From: Gigaspora rosea
Taxonomy: Eukaryota; Glomeromycota; Glomeromycetes; Diversisporales; Gigasporaceae
NCBI GenBank assembly: GCA_003550325.1
Contig: QKWP01001943.1
Coordinates: 1 to 64,000, forward strand
Direction of reading: 5' to 3'
DNA length: 64,000 nucleotides
Position 1 is the first letter of the stretch; each line of letters opens with the position of its first letter. This document shows, in pieces, positions 48,635-59,886 of the stretch. The translations under genes and the position numbers were made by a program. The notes under the pieces are model-generated. The model had not been told where the DNA came from. It ran no database searches and saw nothing but the letters and a program-made list of their open reading frames with translations.

Positions 48635-49429
48635 AAAGTAGCATCTAATCGTATCCTCAAACATGCAATATCCCTTCGAATGCAAGTACCGTACAATCTA
48701 GGTCAAATATGTATATAAATTTACTCTATTATAGTAAACTATATGATAAAATTGATAATTAAATAAGTTTCGACCTGTTATAATGATGCATAATAGCATT
48801 CACTCGAGTGATTTCCTAATTTTATTGTAACAAGCATGAGTTGTATTAAACCCATATAAATGCAATTTTACTTATTACTTTTTAAATGTAGGCTACGAGT
48901 TACAATTATTTGTATTTTTGCGATACGTTACCTGCAGTATATTTTGTCACAGTGATATGTGTAACAAAAACTTTTCGATAATAAATTCAATAGTAAGCAC
49001 AATTTGTATAATCGATTCAACTTTTGACTTAAAATAAAAATTGATTCCCGAACATTATCAATATATTGTTCATATTTCATATTTTAGAATTGTAATTTTT
49101 GCTGCATAAATCGATGATAATAAGATTAGGCTGTTTGAAATTACAATTTCGTTTAACGTTCTCCCCCTCCGGCTCCAAGAGTTCCCCCAAAATTAAACAG
49201 CCCAATCAGAACGTTCGCAGGATTCCAATAAGTCACGTGTTTATAAGTCGACCAATAATAATGGATTATTTTTGCAATGTTTGTTTAATTTTGACCCCCC
49301 CCCCCCCCACCACACTTAAGCTTCGTAAAGGAGCGTTAAACGAAATTATAAATTCAAACAGCTTTATATATATCATCAAAAGGAAATTGATATAGATATT
49401 ATATGTTGTCATATAAAATATTTTTTACC
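48635..49429 (+). promoter_or_regulatory. Upstream region of kelch copy 3, split by a MITE
   Basis: Aligns with the upstream region of copy 2 from 'atctaatcgtatcctc' on. The conserved core 'aatcgatgataataagatta' ends at 49128 and resumes with 'tatatatcatcaaaagg' at 49367, the 235-bp MITE having landed exactly between these halves. The TATA-like half stays with the gene; the other half is now about 300 bases from the start codon. Confidence 0.7.
49129..49363. mobile_element. Harbinger-like MITE in the copy 3 promoter
   Basis: Ends 'ggctgtttgaaattacaatt' and 'aattataaattcaaacagct', and inner 'ttcgtttaacg' faces 'cgttaaacgaa'. A TTA duplication flanks it (49126-49128 and 49364-49366), and deletion of the insert with one TTA restores exactly the sequence of copies 1 and 2. 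The 3-bp TTA duplication and GGC end suggest PIF/Harbinger. It holds a run of 14 C (49295-49308). Confidence 0.85.
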
Positions 49430-51056
49430 ATGAATTTTTTTCAGAATTTTCAATCTATTTTGTTGATCATAATTTTATTATTTTCTTTTGTGAACTGCCA
49501 AAATATTCCAAATCCACGATATCAACAGACTAGTTCGTTGATTGGTAAAAGGCTTTATTTTTTTGGTGGAGATCTTTCAACTACAGATTATAATAATGAT
49601 CAAGCTGCTTATATAACTAATGAAGTTTGGTATCTTGATTTATCGAGTTCATTTAATACTGCAACTCCACCATGGAACAAAGACATTGGAATGCCTATAG
49701 GATATAATCTTGGAACTTCATGTGTTAGCCCTATTGATAATTCTGTTTTTCTTGTTGGCGGATTGATGTATATTCCAAATACCGCAACAATCAATTTTGA
49801 CTCCTCACCAGTATACGTGTTTAATTCTAATATTTCGCTATGGACAACTCCAAATATTATTGGCTTTAATTCTAGCTTCAAAATGCGCAATGGAATTCAA
49901 CCTGTAATTGATAATTATGGGAAAATTTATGCTTATAGTGGATCAAACAGTACTTATAGTAATGCATCAATTGAGGTTTATGACGACATGAGCATATTAG
50001 ATACTACTTCTATGGCTTGGTCAACACTAACCAAATCTTCGAATACACCTCCTATTCTTTTATCTTATACTGCTACATTACTACCAACTGGCATTATCGT
50101 TTATATTGGTGGATATAAAATTACTATAGCTGGATCATTTGGTATACTTAAGTCTGTCAGTATGTATGAGGTATATATTTTATATGTTATTTTATACTTC
50201 GTTACTTAATCTTTTTCTGTAAAAAATTCAATACTTTCGTTTAAACCAAATATAGATTTATACTTTTAATACAAAAAATTATACTTGGTCTACTAAGGTA
50301 TGTATTTACCTTGACATTATTATGTCTAATTTTTATTAATTTTATAAATCTAATTTTATTCAGGTGGCTGATGGTGCTTCTATTGGTTCTCGCGTTGGAC
50401 ATTCAGCTGTTTTGAGTATGTTACATATACTATATGTATTAATGCCAAGCATAAAACCAATGTTTATTTTAAATAAAATTCTCTTTATTAGCACAAAATG
50501 GTGATATTGTTATATATGGAGGTACAATATGGAATGACACAACAACAGTAGCAACTCCATATATCGCTAAATTAGATACAAGTTCTTGGATGTGGTCTAT
50601 TCCGAATTTATCCCAAAGAGATTCTCCACAACTTTGTTTTCATTCTGCTGCATTATACGGAGATTATATGATTATTGCTTTTGGTAACAACTGCATTATG
50701 TTATTATGTTTTGTCTGTTTTTTAAAAATTGTAATTTCTTAAATTTCGCATTTTTAGGTCAAATTCCATCTATGTCTTCAACATCTTATTCTGCTCTCAG
50801 TACTAATCTTTATATTCTTGATATCAAAAGCTATACCTGGGTTGCATCATTTAACCCAAATCAATCTACTGCAAACCAATCATCTCCAAATAAATCATCA
50901 ACAAATCAATTAAATAATGGGTTATTTATTGGAATTGGTATTGGTGCTGGTATAATCCTAATGGGAGTTTTTTCTTTTGTTGGATTTTTATTATATAAAA
51001 GACAGAATCAAGATCCAAAATCTATTCAAACACCTGGCACCACTGATCAAATTTAA
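49430..51056 (+). CDS. Kelch-repeat type I membrane protein (copy 3)
   Basis: Five exons: 49430-50170, 50256-50297, 50364-50415, 50492-50683 and 50758-51056; the spliced product is 441 aa with phases identical to copies 2 and 4. Exon 2 is again 42 nt and exon 3 is 52 nt. ATG 49430 is in 'accATGaat' context and begins the signal peptide MNFFQNFQSILLIIILLF. Blade motifs include LYFFGGD, NEVWYLDLSSS, SVFLVGGLMYIP, VYVFNSNISLWTT, KIYAYSGSNS (diverged from the usual FGG), MSILDTTSMAWSTL, IIVYIGGY, GDIVIYGGTIW, LDTSSWMWSIP and NLYILDIKSYTW. The linker is STANQSSPNKSSTNQLNN, then the helix LFIGIGIGAGIILMGVFSFV and a YKRQNQDPKS-type tail ending DQI where copies 2 and 4 have DRI. Expected at the cell surface with the propeller outside. 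A MITE in the promoter may alter expression. Confidence 0.9.
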
Positions 51057-52260
51057 TAATTTATTACGTATTAAATTAACAGTTGCACATGCAAGGAAAT
51101 GCAGTAAAATTTTAATAGTTAATAATTACGCTTCCATTTTAATTTAATATAATGAAATGAATTAAGGTTATAATACAATTGTATAAATAAATGATATCCT
51201 TATTTGATGCCAATTCAAAATGATCTTTGTAAGTGCAGTATATATATATATATATAATATATATATGACATACGAACTTGTTCATTTTATGAACTTATGC
51301 TTCCATAAAATAAATTTGATCCAAAGCTGTCTTCAAGTAAGTTTATTTATCCGACAAACTCATATAATCATGAAACAATTTCTTTTTGTTGTTTTTTTTT
51401 CATGTGTTATGACGTAATCATGTTTATTCAAATTAAAACTCAGTGAGCGACTCCCTACCAATCATGATCATAAATTGCCGGATAATGATTCTTATTAACC
51501 GAAAATTCTGTTAAATTTTAAAGATTGAAGAATCGCATTAAAATGTGCTTATAAATATGATAAGAATAGATACGTAAATAACAATTGATTATATGATTAT
51601 TCATCATATAAATAAATTCTTTCAAATTTCAAAGACTGAAGAATCGCATTAATGCGCTTATAAATAGTTATAAATATGATAAGGATAGATAAATAACTTT
51701 AATTCTAAACATATTATTATTTTAATTTATTGTAAACATCAGATGATTGCTTATTATATAATAAATTCTTTTAAACCTAATATTTTTTTTACAAATGTCC
51801 ATTCAAAAATAATAATTCTAATGATTTATTGTTTATATATTAAAATTTGGGTGGCCACAAGTACCCTTCATTCAAAGAAGGAGTGTCTTTTTTATTTTTT
51901 TGAGGAGAAGACAATTACAAGTGTCCTTCCTTTTATATTCTTGTTATTTATTGCATAAAATTGCTTATGCAAAAAATATGCTAATGCATCCTATTATCCC
52001 AATCTTAAATGTCTACCAGCCTAACTTTATCCGCATTCCCACTGTTTTACACGTCTCACTCGATAAGCATTTCCATGATAATAGTTTTGTCTTATGTGAT
52101 GCAAAAATATATAGCAAAATATTATCTCACTAGCTAAACACAAAGCATAGATTCTATGTATTTTGCCTTGTATATTCTTATTTTATCAGTTTTATAAATA
52201 GAAATCTATTGAGATAAGCGATAGAGTATTGAGATTGGGTTTTAATAATCTATAATTAAA
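51057..52260. repeat. 3' flank of kelch unit 3, with internal duplication
   Basis: Matches the flanks of units 1, 2 and 4 ('ttaacagttgcacatgc', 'gtcttcaagtaagttta', 'cgataagcatttccatgata'). A segment with 'gaagaatcgcatta' and 'gcttataaata' occurs twice (about 51500-51560 and 51615-51690). A TA microsatellite lies at 51238-51265. Confidence 0.65.
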
Positions 52261-52899
52261 ATATCTGAAGGAACGACCTTGCATATTCATGTAACATTCA
52301 TACATATCACCAATCATCATATTTGTTTCTATCTTATTTTTGTATTATTCTTTGTTTTGCGTGTTTATGAACTTTATTACGTATACCATATATCTAAGTC
52401 CCTTTCGATAATTTCAATTCTTTAAATTGTTATATCCAGTTCTTATACCCTATTACTATGCTTTATTTGAATCATTAAAATTTTAAGTTAGTCTTTTTTA
52501 CTGTATGTAGTGTAGTGATTTAAGCCGTTGACAAGTCGAAATACCGGCGGGTCGATCGATGAATCACGAGTTCAGTTCCGTTTAACCGTCAAAGGGATTG
52601 GTTTGGGTCGAAGAAGGCGTGTTAGATTTGGCTAAGAGGTTGTGCAGAGTTTCGGGATAGTTTATAGAAGCAATCATGCTTATAGCAATTTTAACGAATG
52701 TATAAATGTATTATTTATCGAATGTAATTATATTATTTAATAAAGGCAATAAGAAACATTTATAGCAGTGTATATATATATGATTTATTAAAGCAAAAGG
52801 TGGGAATTGAATGTCGTCCCCAAAGGGCCAGACTGCCTTTATTTATAATTATTGTTTTGACTATTTACATTCGAAGGGATCATTTTTATTACTTCGATC
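52261..52899. other. Intergenic, possible old TIR element
   Basis: No gene. A GC-richer patch at 52505-52660 ('taccggcgggtcgatcgatg', 'aaagggattggtttgggtcg') resembles half of an element whose ends are like those at 52900, but a matching right end could not be assigned. Confidence 0.35.
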
Positions 52900-53056
52900 T
52901 AGAGATTGGAACCGCCTAATTTTTCTTAATCGTTTAATCTTTTAACCATTTAACCGTTTAAGTTGGCCGGCATTAAAATAATTCCGTCCCACGACCAAAA
53001 TAATTCTGCCTGGAACTACAGAGCAATTTTTAAACAGTTAACGGTTCCAATCCCTA
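52900..53056. mobile_element. hAT-type MITE, 157 bp
   Basis: Ends 'tagagattggaaccgcc' and 'ggttccaatcccta', with a perfect 8-bp duplication CTTCGATC (52892-52899 and 53057-53064). The interior has repeated 'taaccgtttaa' words. Confidence 0.85.
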
Positions 53057-54342
53057 CTTCGATCTTTAATATACTAAATATGATTAATTTTAATATGATC
53101 CATAATATCATTATTGTCATTAATATTATTATAATTGCTTATATCCTTGATATCAATAATTAACTGTATTATCCGAATCCAAATTATCAGAATTTCAACT
53201 TTATAGGCCTATTCTAAAATATCTAGTCGATCAGAGTAATTCAGCTGGGAAGCCCAAATTAGTAGATGCAGGGTCACAGGGGCATGTGCCTGCTGTCAGG
53301 TCACGTTTTCTGGTCCCCCCACTTGAGGGTGAGTTCCACGAACTATCGTCGGTCAGCTTTATAAGGTCGGCGGCGGCGGTCAACTTACTGAAATCCGAAA
53401 ATTTCACCTTCTGGGTCTGGTAAATTTGTTCCACCCCGAACTTGCTAAATACATCAAAAAATGTGCAGCGAGGTCATATAGTAGTATGGCGAAGTGAGTC
53501 TTCGAGCGGAAAACAATTGCTCCGGGGAGGCAGCGGCGTAGAGCATACCCAGATGGTACCCATAACAGTCCCATAACTCAGGACATGGGTCCGATTTTTG
53601 AAACGCATGGCTTGTTTCATGCAGGCATAGGTCAATTGTACCCTTGTGATAAAGTCATCGGTAACAGAGTAGGACTGGGCCATGGGATCGGTGGTGGCGT
53701 GACTTAAGGTTAAACATTTTGGTAAGAGTAATCAACATTTTGAATTGATTTCAAATTCTTTTCCTATACTTTCGATCCCTTTTTATTTCTTTCAATCGTC
53801 GATTTCTTCTATTTCTTACGTTCCCGTTTTCATTCTTTTATTCCTATTTTCTTCCCAAGAATACAAGTTTTTTTTTTCGACCCTCTTTTTAACCGGCCTA
53901 GTTCGTAGCGGACTCGTGGTATTTCTTCAACAATTGTATATTGATTGGTGCCACTAAAACTTCTCTACGTAGTGTCCGTAGTTTATATACCTCATTAGGC
54001 AACTTGTCACGTACATAATAAGGTCCTTTCTATTTTGGTTCTAGTTTCCAGCTTCTATGACTGTAACTTGCAGCATTGTATAACAACACTTTATCTCTGA
54101 TGAATAAATCTGGATAAGATCTAATTTTCTCATTAAATTTTTCTTTTCACTTACGTTGGACATTATGTACCCGTATAACTGCCTCGTTCTGAACTCTGAA
54201 TAAATGTTCTAACAGGGTTGCCATTTTTTCCATTATTGTTTTTAGCTCTCCTACCCCTTTTGGTTAGATAGGTTGTTGAGCTTCTCGACCGTGCATGAGG
54301 TAAATGGCGTATATTTTGTAACCGCATGCTGAGAGGTACGGT

Positions 54343-55325
54343 TAGTGATGTGCCACGTACAGTACTATACGTACAGTACTGTACGTACTGTACGTACTGT
54401 ACGTACTGTACGCTAAAATTTTTGCCGATCATTTATTAAGAGGGGTCGATAGAAATATTTATGTGCCAATTGACCAATCAAATTCGTTAATTGATCAACA
54501 CCCGATGAAGCTTTCTTGTTAGATAAATTAAATTTGTACATATTGCATCTAAAGTAGCGATCTATCTAAAGTAGCTACTTTAGATATATAAAGTAGCGCC
54601 TTAATAAAATTAAACAGATATGTACATAGTATATTACTAATTTGCTATATTAAATATTTGCTTATTAAAATAGGTTTAAACATTACTTTAATTATAATAT
54701 AGGATAACATTAAAAAAAAATTAAAATATAGATACTGGTACTAATTTAATTTTATTATATGATCTTAATTTTTTATATAAGCACTATACGTACTGTACGC
54801 TAAAAAAATTTGGGTATTATTTTAATGATTACACATCACTAGCTGCATACTTTAAAATGATGCAGATCAGATCACTAGATCACGAGAATTTTGCCTATAC
54901 GTACGAAGTCTTTTTCTTGGATAAATGCATTATATAATTTTTTATTTATTAATTTTTTTTTTTTTGCTATTGAATCAAATTTATCTGACCTAATTAGCAA
55001 CTCGACTAAAATCTCTGAATCAAATTTAACTTGAAATCAATTCGTTTATAATAGATTTACTACAGTTTGTTCATTTTATATGTTCGTTTCATTTCCTCTC
55101 TTCTGGGAGTCCTGGAAAGTGATGTTAACCAGATAATTAACTTCGAACGACCTAAATATTTATCTATTAAATAGAATTAAATATTATATTAATTGTAATA
55201 TAGACTAATATTAAAAAAATTTTTAAAATATAACCACTAGAGCAATTTTACTATATAAGTACTATACGTACTGTACGTACTGTACGCTAAAAAAATTTGG
55301 ACATCATATAAATGGCACATCACTA
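54343..55325. mobile_element. hAT-type element with duplicated 3' end and TACG repeats
   Basis: Ends 'tagtgatgtgcca' and 'tggcacatcacta', with a perfect 8-bp duplication GGTACGGT (54335-54342 and 55326-55333). A 3'-end-like segment ending 'cacatcacta' occurs both at 54640-54841 and at 55150-55325, so the element is a head-to-tail partial dimer. A 9-bp minisatellite ACGTACTGT lies at 54371-54411, and single copies precede 'acgctaaaa' at 54790 and 55280. Confidence 0.85.
54371..54411. repeat. 9-bp minisatellite ACGTACTGT
   Basis: About four units of ACGTACTGT near the left end of the hAT-type element, with shorter matches near its internal and right 3' ends (54786 and 55266). Confidence 0.85.
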
Positions 55326-55453
55326 GGTACGGTAAGCGAAATAGCCGGGATTACTAAGTCCCCTCGGTAATAAATGTGGCGGTTTGTGCTGAAATTGGCT
55401 TATGCTGAAATCCGGGGTCTCTATTTAAATCTATAATACCTACTAAAATCCAC

Positions 55454-56136
55454 ATATGGGACCCGCACAGCAAAATGGTGCATTGGGCCAATAATCAGAT
55501 TTTGAGATTTTATAATAATAATCTATTTATATATTATATCTTTTTAGTACTTGTTATTGGTTAGGTTGTGGATGATAACTGATTTATCGCTAGGTTACTA
55601 TATAAATCACGTGGCAAAGCCACGTGATTTATATTGTTCCCTACGAATAATCAGTTTTCATTACAACTTAACTGATAACATTTTTATCCGTAAGGTCTGA
55701 CGTAAGCACTGTCGTTTTTCGTATATATTAATCAGTCTTTCTAATCATTAGACTCATTTTTACTCTTTTTTTACGTTCGCTTACTTTTCCACTTTCGCTC
55801 ATCATTTTTTTCATTTAACTTTTTTTTACTTTTTTCCTTAACTTTCACTATGAATTTTATGTGTTACGCAAAAAGAAATAAAATCAGAAAATTGAGTTAT
55901 CACATGATTAGAAAGTGATCGAATAATATATACAAAAAACGTCCATTGCGCACATAGGACCTGTCGGATAAAAAATGTTATTAATTTGTAAAATATATTA
56001 ATAAAATGTGTGTAGATTTAGAATTTGGTTTGTTATTATTATAATTAAAATTAATCACGTGATGATTTTCAATTGTGATTTTCTCAAAATCACATGATTG
56101 CCCCAATGCACTGTTTTGCTGTACGGGGTCCCATAT
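55454..56136. mobile_element. TIR element, about 680 bp
   Basis: Ends 'atatgggacccgcacagcaa' and 'ttgctgtacggggtcccata' with inner 'gtgcattgggccaat' facing 'attgccccaatgcac'. A palindrome 'taaatcacgtggc' with 'gccacgtgattta' (55604-55632) lies inside. The target duplication is unclear. No open frame. Confidence 0.75.
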
Positions 56137-56179
56137 ACTCTTTTATTAATAACCCTAACCCTAAACCCTAACCAAACTA

Positions 56180-56353
56180 CAGTCAGACCTCTCTAAATGC
56201 ATACCATTGGGACCAAACTTTTGGAGGTATGCATTAAGAGAACAATAAGAAAAAATGCATTTATAGAGGTTGGTATATATTTAGGCCAGAAAACTAATAT
56301 GCATTTAAAGAGGTTATGCACTTAGGGGGGATGCATTTAGAGAGGTCTGACTG
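56180..56353. mobile_element. Pogo-like MITE, 174 bp, copy 1
   Basis: Ends 'cagtcagacctctctaaatg' and 'catttagagaggtctgactg', flanked by TA (56178-56179 and 56354-56355). The TIR type and TA duplication are those of pogo/Fot-like Tc1/mariner elements. A telomere-like 'aaccctaaccctaaaccct' stretch lies just left (56151-56170). Confidence 0.85.
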
Positions 56354-56382
56354 TAAATCAAAATTACATGGGTCACTAATAC

Positions 56383-56810
56383 TATACATGGGTGTCTAAT
56401 TTTTTTTTAAAAAAGTAATTTCGCCAAACATTTCGATATTGCTAGTTTGTTTATATGAATTCTACAAAGTATCTATATTATCTAATGTACAGATAGACCT
56501 CTCTAAATGCATCCCCCCTAAGTGCATAACCTCTTTAAATGCATATTAGTTTTCTGGCCTAAATATATACCAAACCTCTATAAATGCATTTTTTCTTATT
56601 GTTCTCTTAATGCATACCTCCAAAAGTTTGGTCCCAATGGTATGCATTTAGAGAGGTCTGACTGTATTTTGACATAAAGAATTCAAATAATATTACTAAA
56701 AATTTCGATAATTAAGAAAATTAATTTTTCCACTAAGGAAAATTGATTTCAACAGACTAAATGTCGAAATAATTTTTTATCAAGAGATGTAATTTAGACA
56801 CCCATGTATA
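56383..56810. mobile_element. TIR element with 8-bp duplication, hosting a pogo MITE
   Basis: Ends 'tatacatgggtgtctaattt' and 'aatttagacacccatgtata', with a perfect 8-bp duplication ACTAATAC (56375-56382 and 56811-56818). More than a third of it is the nested pogo-like MITE at 56490-56664. Without it the element is about 250 bp. Confidence 0.85.
56490..56664. mobile_element. Pogo-like MITE, 175 bp, copy 2
   Basis: Nearly identical to 56180-56353 but in the opposite orientation; ends 'cagatagacctctctaaatg' and 'catttagagaggtctgactg', flanked by TA. The high identity of the two copies suggests recent movement. Confidence 0.85.
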
Positions 56811-56818
56811 ACTAATAC

Positions 56819-57419
56819 TTAAGTTACCGAAATTTTCTAATCAATGGCATATTTATATATAAAATTGTAAAAAATTGTTGTGCATGCACAGGCAGCAATT
56901 GTCCTTTTTATAGAAAGTTTTAACACCAACTGATTCTTTCATATTAAAGCTACAGAGACGTGTTTTTCATTACATATGGAAAAAGATATTTTTTCCTAAC
57001 TTATCTTATCTGCATTTGTTGTTTGGATAATCTGGACAAAATTATAACTTTTTTTTAATTAAATATAAAATTGGTTCTATAACTTGTTTTGAAGAGCCCT
57101 TCAATCGATCCAATCAGAATTTGAGCTTCAAATTTTGTCATAAAGGCCCTACATCTTAATAACTATTGCTAATAAAGTATTAATAATATCGAATATAATC
57201 AATAAGAATATTAATGTTACATGAAAAAAGTTCATAATAAATTTTATATAATACCGATTTATTTAGCGGTTCATCGGCCGGTTCCCTAAAAAACCTGGAC
57301 CTGAACTAGTTCATGCCCTGTTAGAAATCGATTTACTAGGTCCAAGTTTTTTTGATCGAAATTATTAAACATGATCCAGTTTTCAATCAATTATTATTAA
57401 TCATAGAGGGCGGTGCTTG
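56819..57419. other. Intergenic, nothing clear
   Basis: No gene. A patch at 57265-57345 ('cctggacctgaactagttca', 'tgttagaaatcgattta') resembles part of repeat R1 near 29035-29085. Confidence 0.35.
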
Positions 57420-58085
57420 AGACAACCATTTTTGAAACTGCTGTAATAGAATAATTTTATGCCACCTCGCTTAGACTTTTTTTCAAATCCAATCTATATT
57501 ATATTTTGCCTTTTTTTTTTTTTTTCTCTTTACAGTACATCTCTCGACATCATTTCAAACTTCATCTTACTGATAATAATGCACGTTATCGCTAATTTAA
57601 TTTGGTTTACATTAATTAAGTATACCGATACAACTTTTTCTTATCTAAGCTTCAAGCTCACGCCTTTAATGTATCTCGTAACCTTTTGCAGCACATATAT
57701 GTTGTAACATATCAATGTAATTGTACTGTATAGTGTTAGAAACCGATTTAACCCTAGCGGTTTAGCATAATTTGAAACTTTTAATTGGCATGAAAAGAAC
57801 AATTCTAAAGCATTTATAATTTCAATTTAAAACATACCAATTGGAATGCATAATAATTATAATATAACTCTAAGGCGAGAAATGCCGATTTTAGTGTAAT
57901 TATGCCAATTTACAAAGTGTTCATTCACTGCGTATTTTATGTCTATTTGCTGTGTCAAAATGACAGTATTGGTTTTGGACCAATTCTGAACTAGTCGCCA
58001 CAACTACTCCGCATCGGAATTATCCATTTCTAAATAAAGCTTAGCGCGACAATGTCGCGCAGTTATGTATATATGTCGTGCCTCT
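57420..58085. repeat. Dispersed repeat R1, copy 3
   Basis: Matches copies 1 and 2 ('caaatccaatctatattata', 'gacatcatttcaaacttcat', 'cacgcctttaatgtatctcg', 'aacatatcaatgtaattgta', 'attggttttggaccaattct'). It ends at 'gtcgtgcctcttg' against the TIR element at 58090. Confidence 0.6.
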
Positions 58086-58089
58086 TGCC

Positions 58090-59445
58090 CAGGGTTGTAA
58101 AATTACGGTGATTTATAAAATTTTCTGGTAAGTTATCAAAAAGGTAAGTTACCGGTAAGTAGTGTTCCGTATGAACCGGACCGGGCGGGTATTTTTAAAG
58201 ATCCGGGTCCGGTCCGGGATCCAAGTTATGGATCCGGATCCGGTCCGTCTCTAAAAAAAAAACTCTCTAGAAAAAAATATTGCCCTCCATATCTCTTTGA
58301 TGGCTCTGCTCGTCTTTTATGTCACTTTTTTTACCTACATTATGAACATTTTTGACCCAACAGAAAAGCTAGCTTATTTTTCAGACCGGACCGGGATAAA
58401 CCCCGGACTCGGTCCGGTATACGGACCGGACCGGACCCGGATCTTTTGCGGAACACTACAGGTAAGTTACCAGTAACTCAACTCTTGTGTAACAATCTAA
58501 AATTTTAATTTGCTTATCGTTATATCGATATAAAGAGGATATTTCTCATTGTCATGTAATCATCTCACAAACATTTCAATAAAACCTCACCTTGTTATAC
58601 TTGGTCAATTCGATACCTTTTTTGAATTATTTACCCTAAAGTTACACAGGCATTAGCGTTGTTGCCCTGCAAATAGGGAAAACTAGGCCGGCATATATTA
58701 CAATAAAATTAAAGCATTCATTAATTCAAAGCAATTTTAATTATATGCAGATATACCTATTATAACTTTGGAATCTGTAAATATTTAAACCCGTGAAAAT
58801 AAATTCTATTAATTCAAAAAAAATATACTAAGTATCAATTATTTTAAATCTATACCTAATGCATTATTTGAATATAAAGTTCAAAAGCCACTAAACTTTT
58901 AGAAATATTTATTAGTTATAAGTAAATAGTATAATTTTGACAAATTTATGTACTATATATATAGTTATATTTAAAAATTTTATATTATCACTATAACGAT
59001 AAAGAATTTTTGGGTTTATAAATTTTCACAATTTGATTGGCTGGTTATCATATGGGGTGTTTTCTATTAAAAGGTCCCATTTTTACAAATTTTTGAAAAA
59101 TGAGTTTTCATTAGATTGATATAAATTTTGACACGGAAAGTCGATTTGCATAATAAAAAATCCAGATAATGTAAAAGAAAAATTCCATGAAGTGCGTAGA
59201 GCCAACACGCCACGAGATTACCCGATAGTCACCTGCTGTCTTTCACCAATCGAAATTGTGAAATTTGATGAATCCCGGATAAGTCCGAAAATCAAAACAA
59301 ATAATTAAACTTACTGTAATTATCTCAAAATAAAATGCAGTATATGTAAAAATGGATGGCGGTAACTTACCACTAAAAAATTTTGGTAACTTACCAGTAA
59401 CTTACCATGGTAAGTTACCACAGTAAGTTACAACTAACAACTCTG
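58090..59445. mobile_element. TIR element with GTAAGTTAC repeats, 1.36 kb
   Basis: Ends 'cagggttgtaaaattac' and 'gtaagttacaactaacaact' then CTG. Both arms are packed with 'ggtaagttac' and 'gtaacttacc' words, probably binding sites. The CAGGG end is hAT-like, but the flanks ('ctcttgcc', 'gttgtgat') do not match. The GC-rich MITE at 58159-58458 is nested in the left arm. No open frame. Confidence 0.7.
58159..58458. mobile_element. GC-rich hAT-type MITE, 300 bp
   Basis: Ends 'tagtgttccgtatgaaccgg' and 'atcttttgcggaacacta', flanked by CCGGTAAG (58151-58158) and CAGGTAAG (58459-58466), 7 of 8 matching. It is full of 'ccggtccgg' and 'ggaccgga' words, so its composition stands out sharply from the AT-rich surroundings. 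Confidence 0.85.
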
Positions 59446-59886
59446 GTTGTGATGATCACTGGGTTAATTCTTCTTCAATCTACCCAAATCTCCTAGATAA
59501 ACAAATAATGAAAAAAAACTTGAGGCATAGCCCGTCGCAACGGCAACAATGTATTAATTTAAGAGTTTAATAAACAATACGACAAGCATAGTTTAATGCT
59601 AACAAGCAGTGTGAGAATTCGACAATGGAAAATAAAGTTTACAAGTTGCCTTCGGCTTTGAAATGCCTACTAACTTATAAATTTAGGTTTTTATAATCAG
59701 AGCGAAGTCTGAAGAATTTTTATTGAAGCGAAAATTTCAGCCTTTAAATACATAATCGATATACATAAATAATTTAAACTATTAAATTGTCGGAATATCT
59801 TTTCTTCCGTTATTGAAACTCTTTTCTCATTAATAATTTTACAAAAATATTTCTATATCAATCATACGGTTTCTTTAGATGCCAAG
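59446..59886. other. Intergenic, nothing recognised
   Basis: No gene and no repeat partner found. Sequence on either side of the CACTA-like element ('tttagatgccaag', 'aagaacgggcaataata') would have been continuous before insertion. Confidence 0.4.

Larger units (their letters stand above)
53157..55440 (-). mobile_element. Ty3/gypsy-like pol remnant, fossil
   Basis: Minus-strand pieces match the C-terminal part of a Ty3/gypsy integrase region (about 53930-54340, with readable words such as KVLLYN, KLEP, KGPYYV and EVYKL) and continue upstream in the element on the far side of the hAT insertion (55326-55440). The segment 53225-53690 carries further minus-strand coding-like text of unknown family. 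The element is incomplete, broken in several places, without recognisable LTRs, and interrupted by the hAT at 54343-55325. It looks old. Confidence 0.55.
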
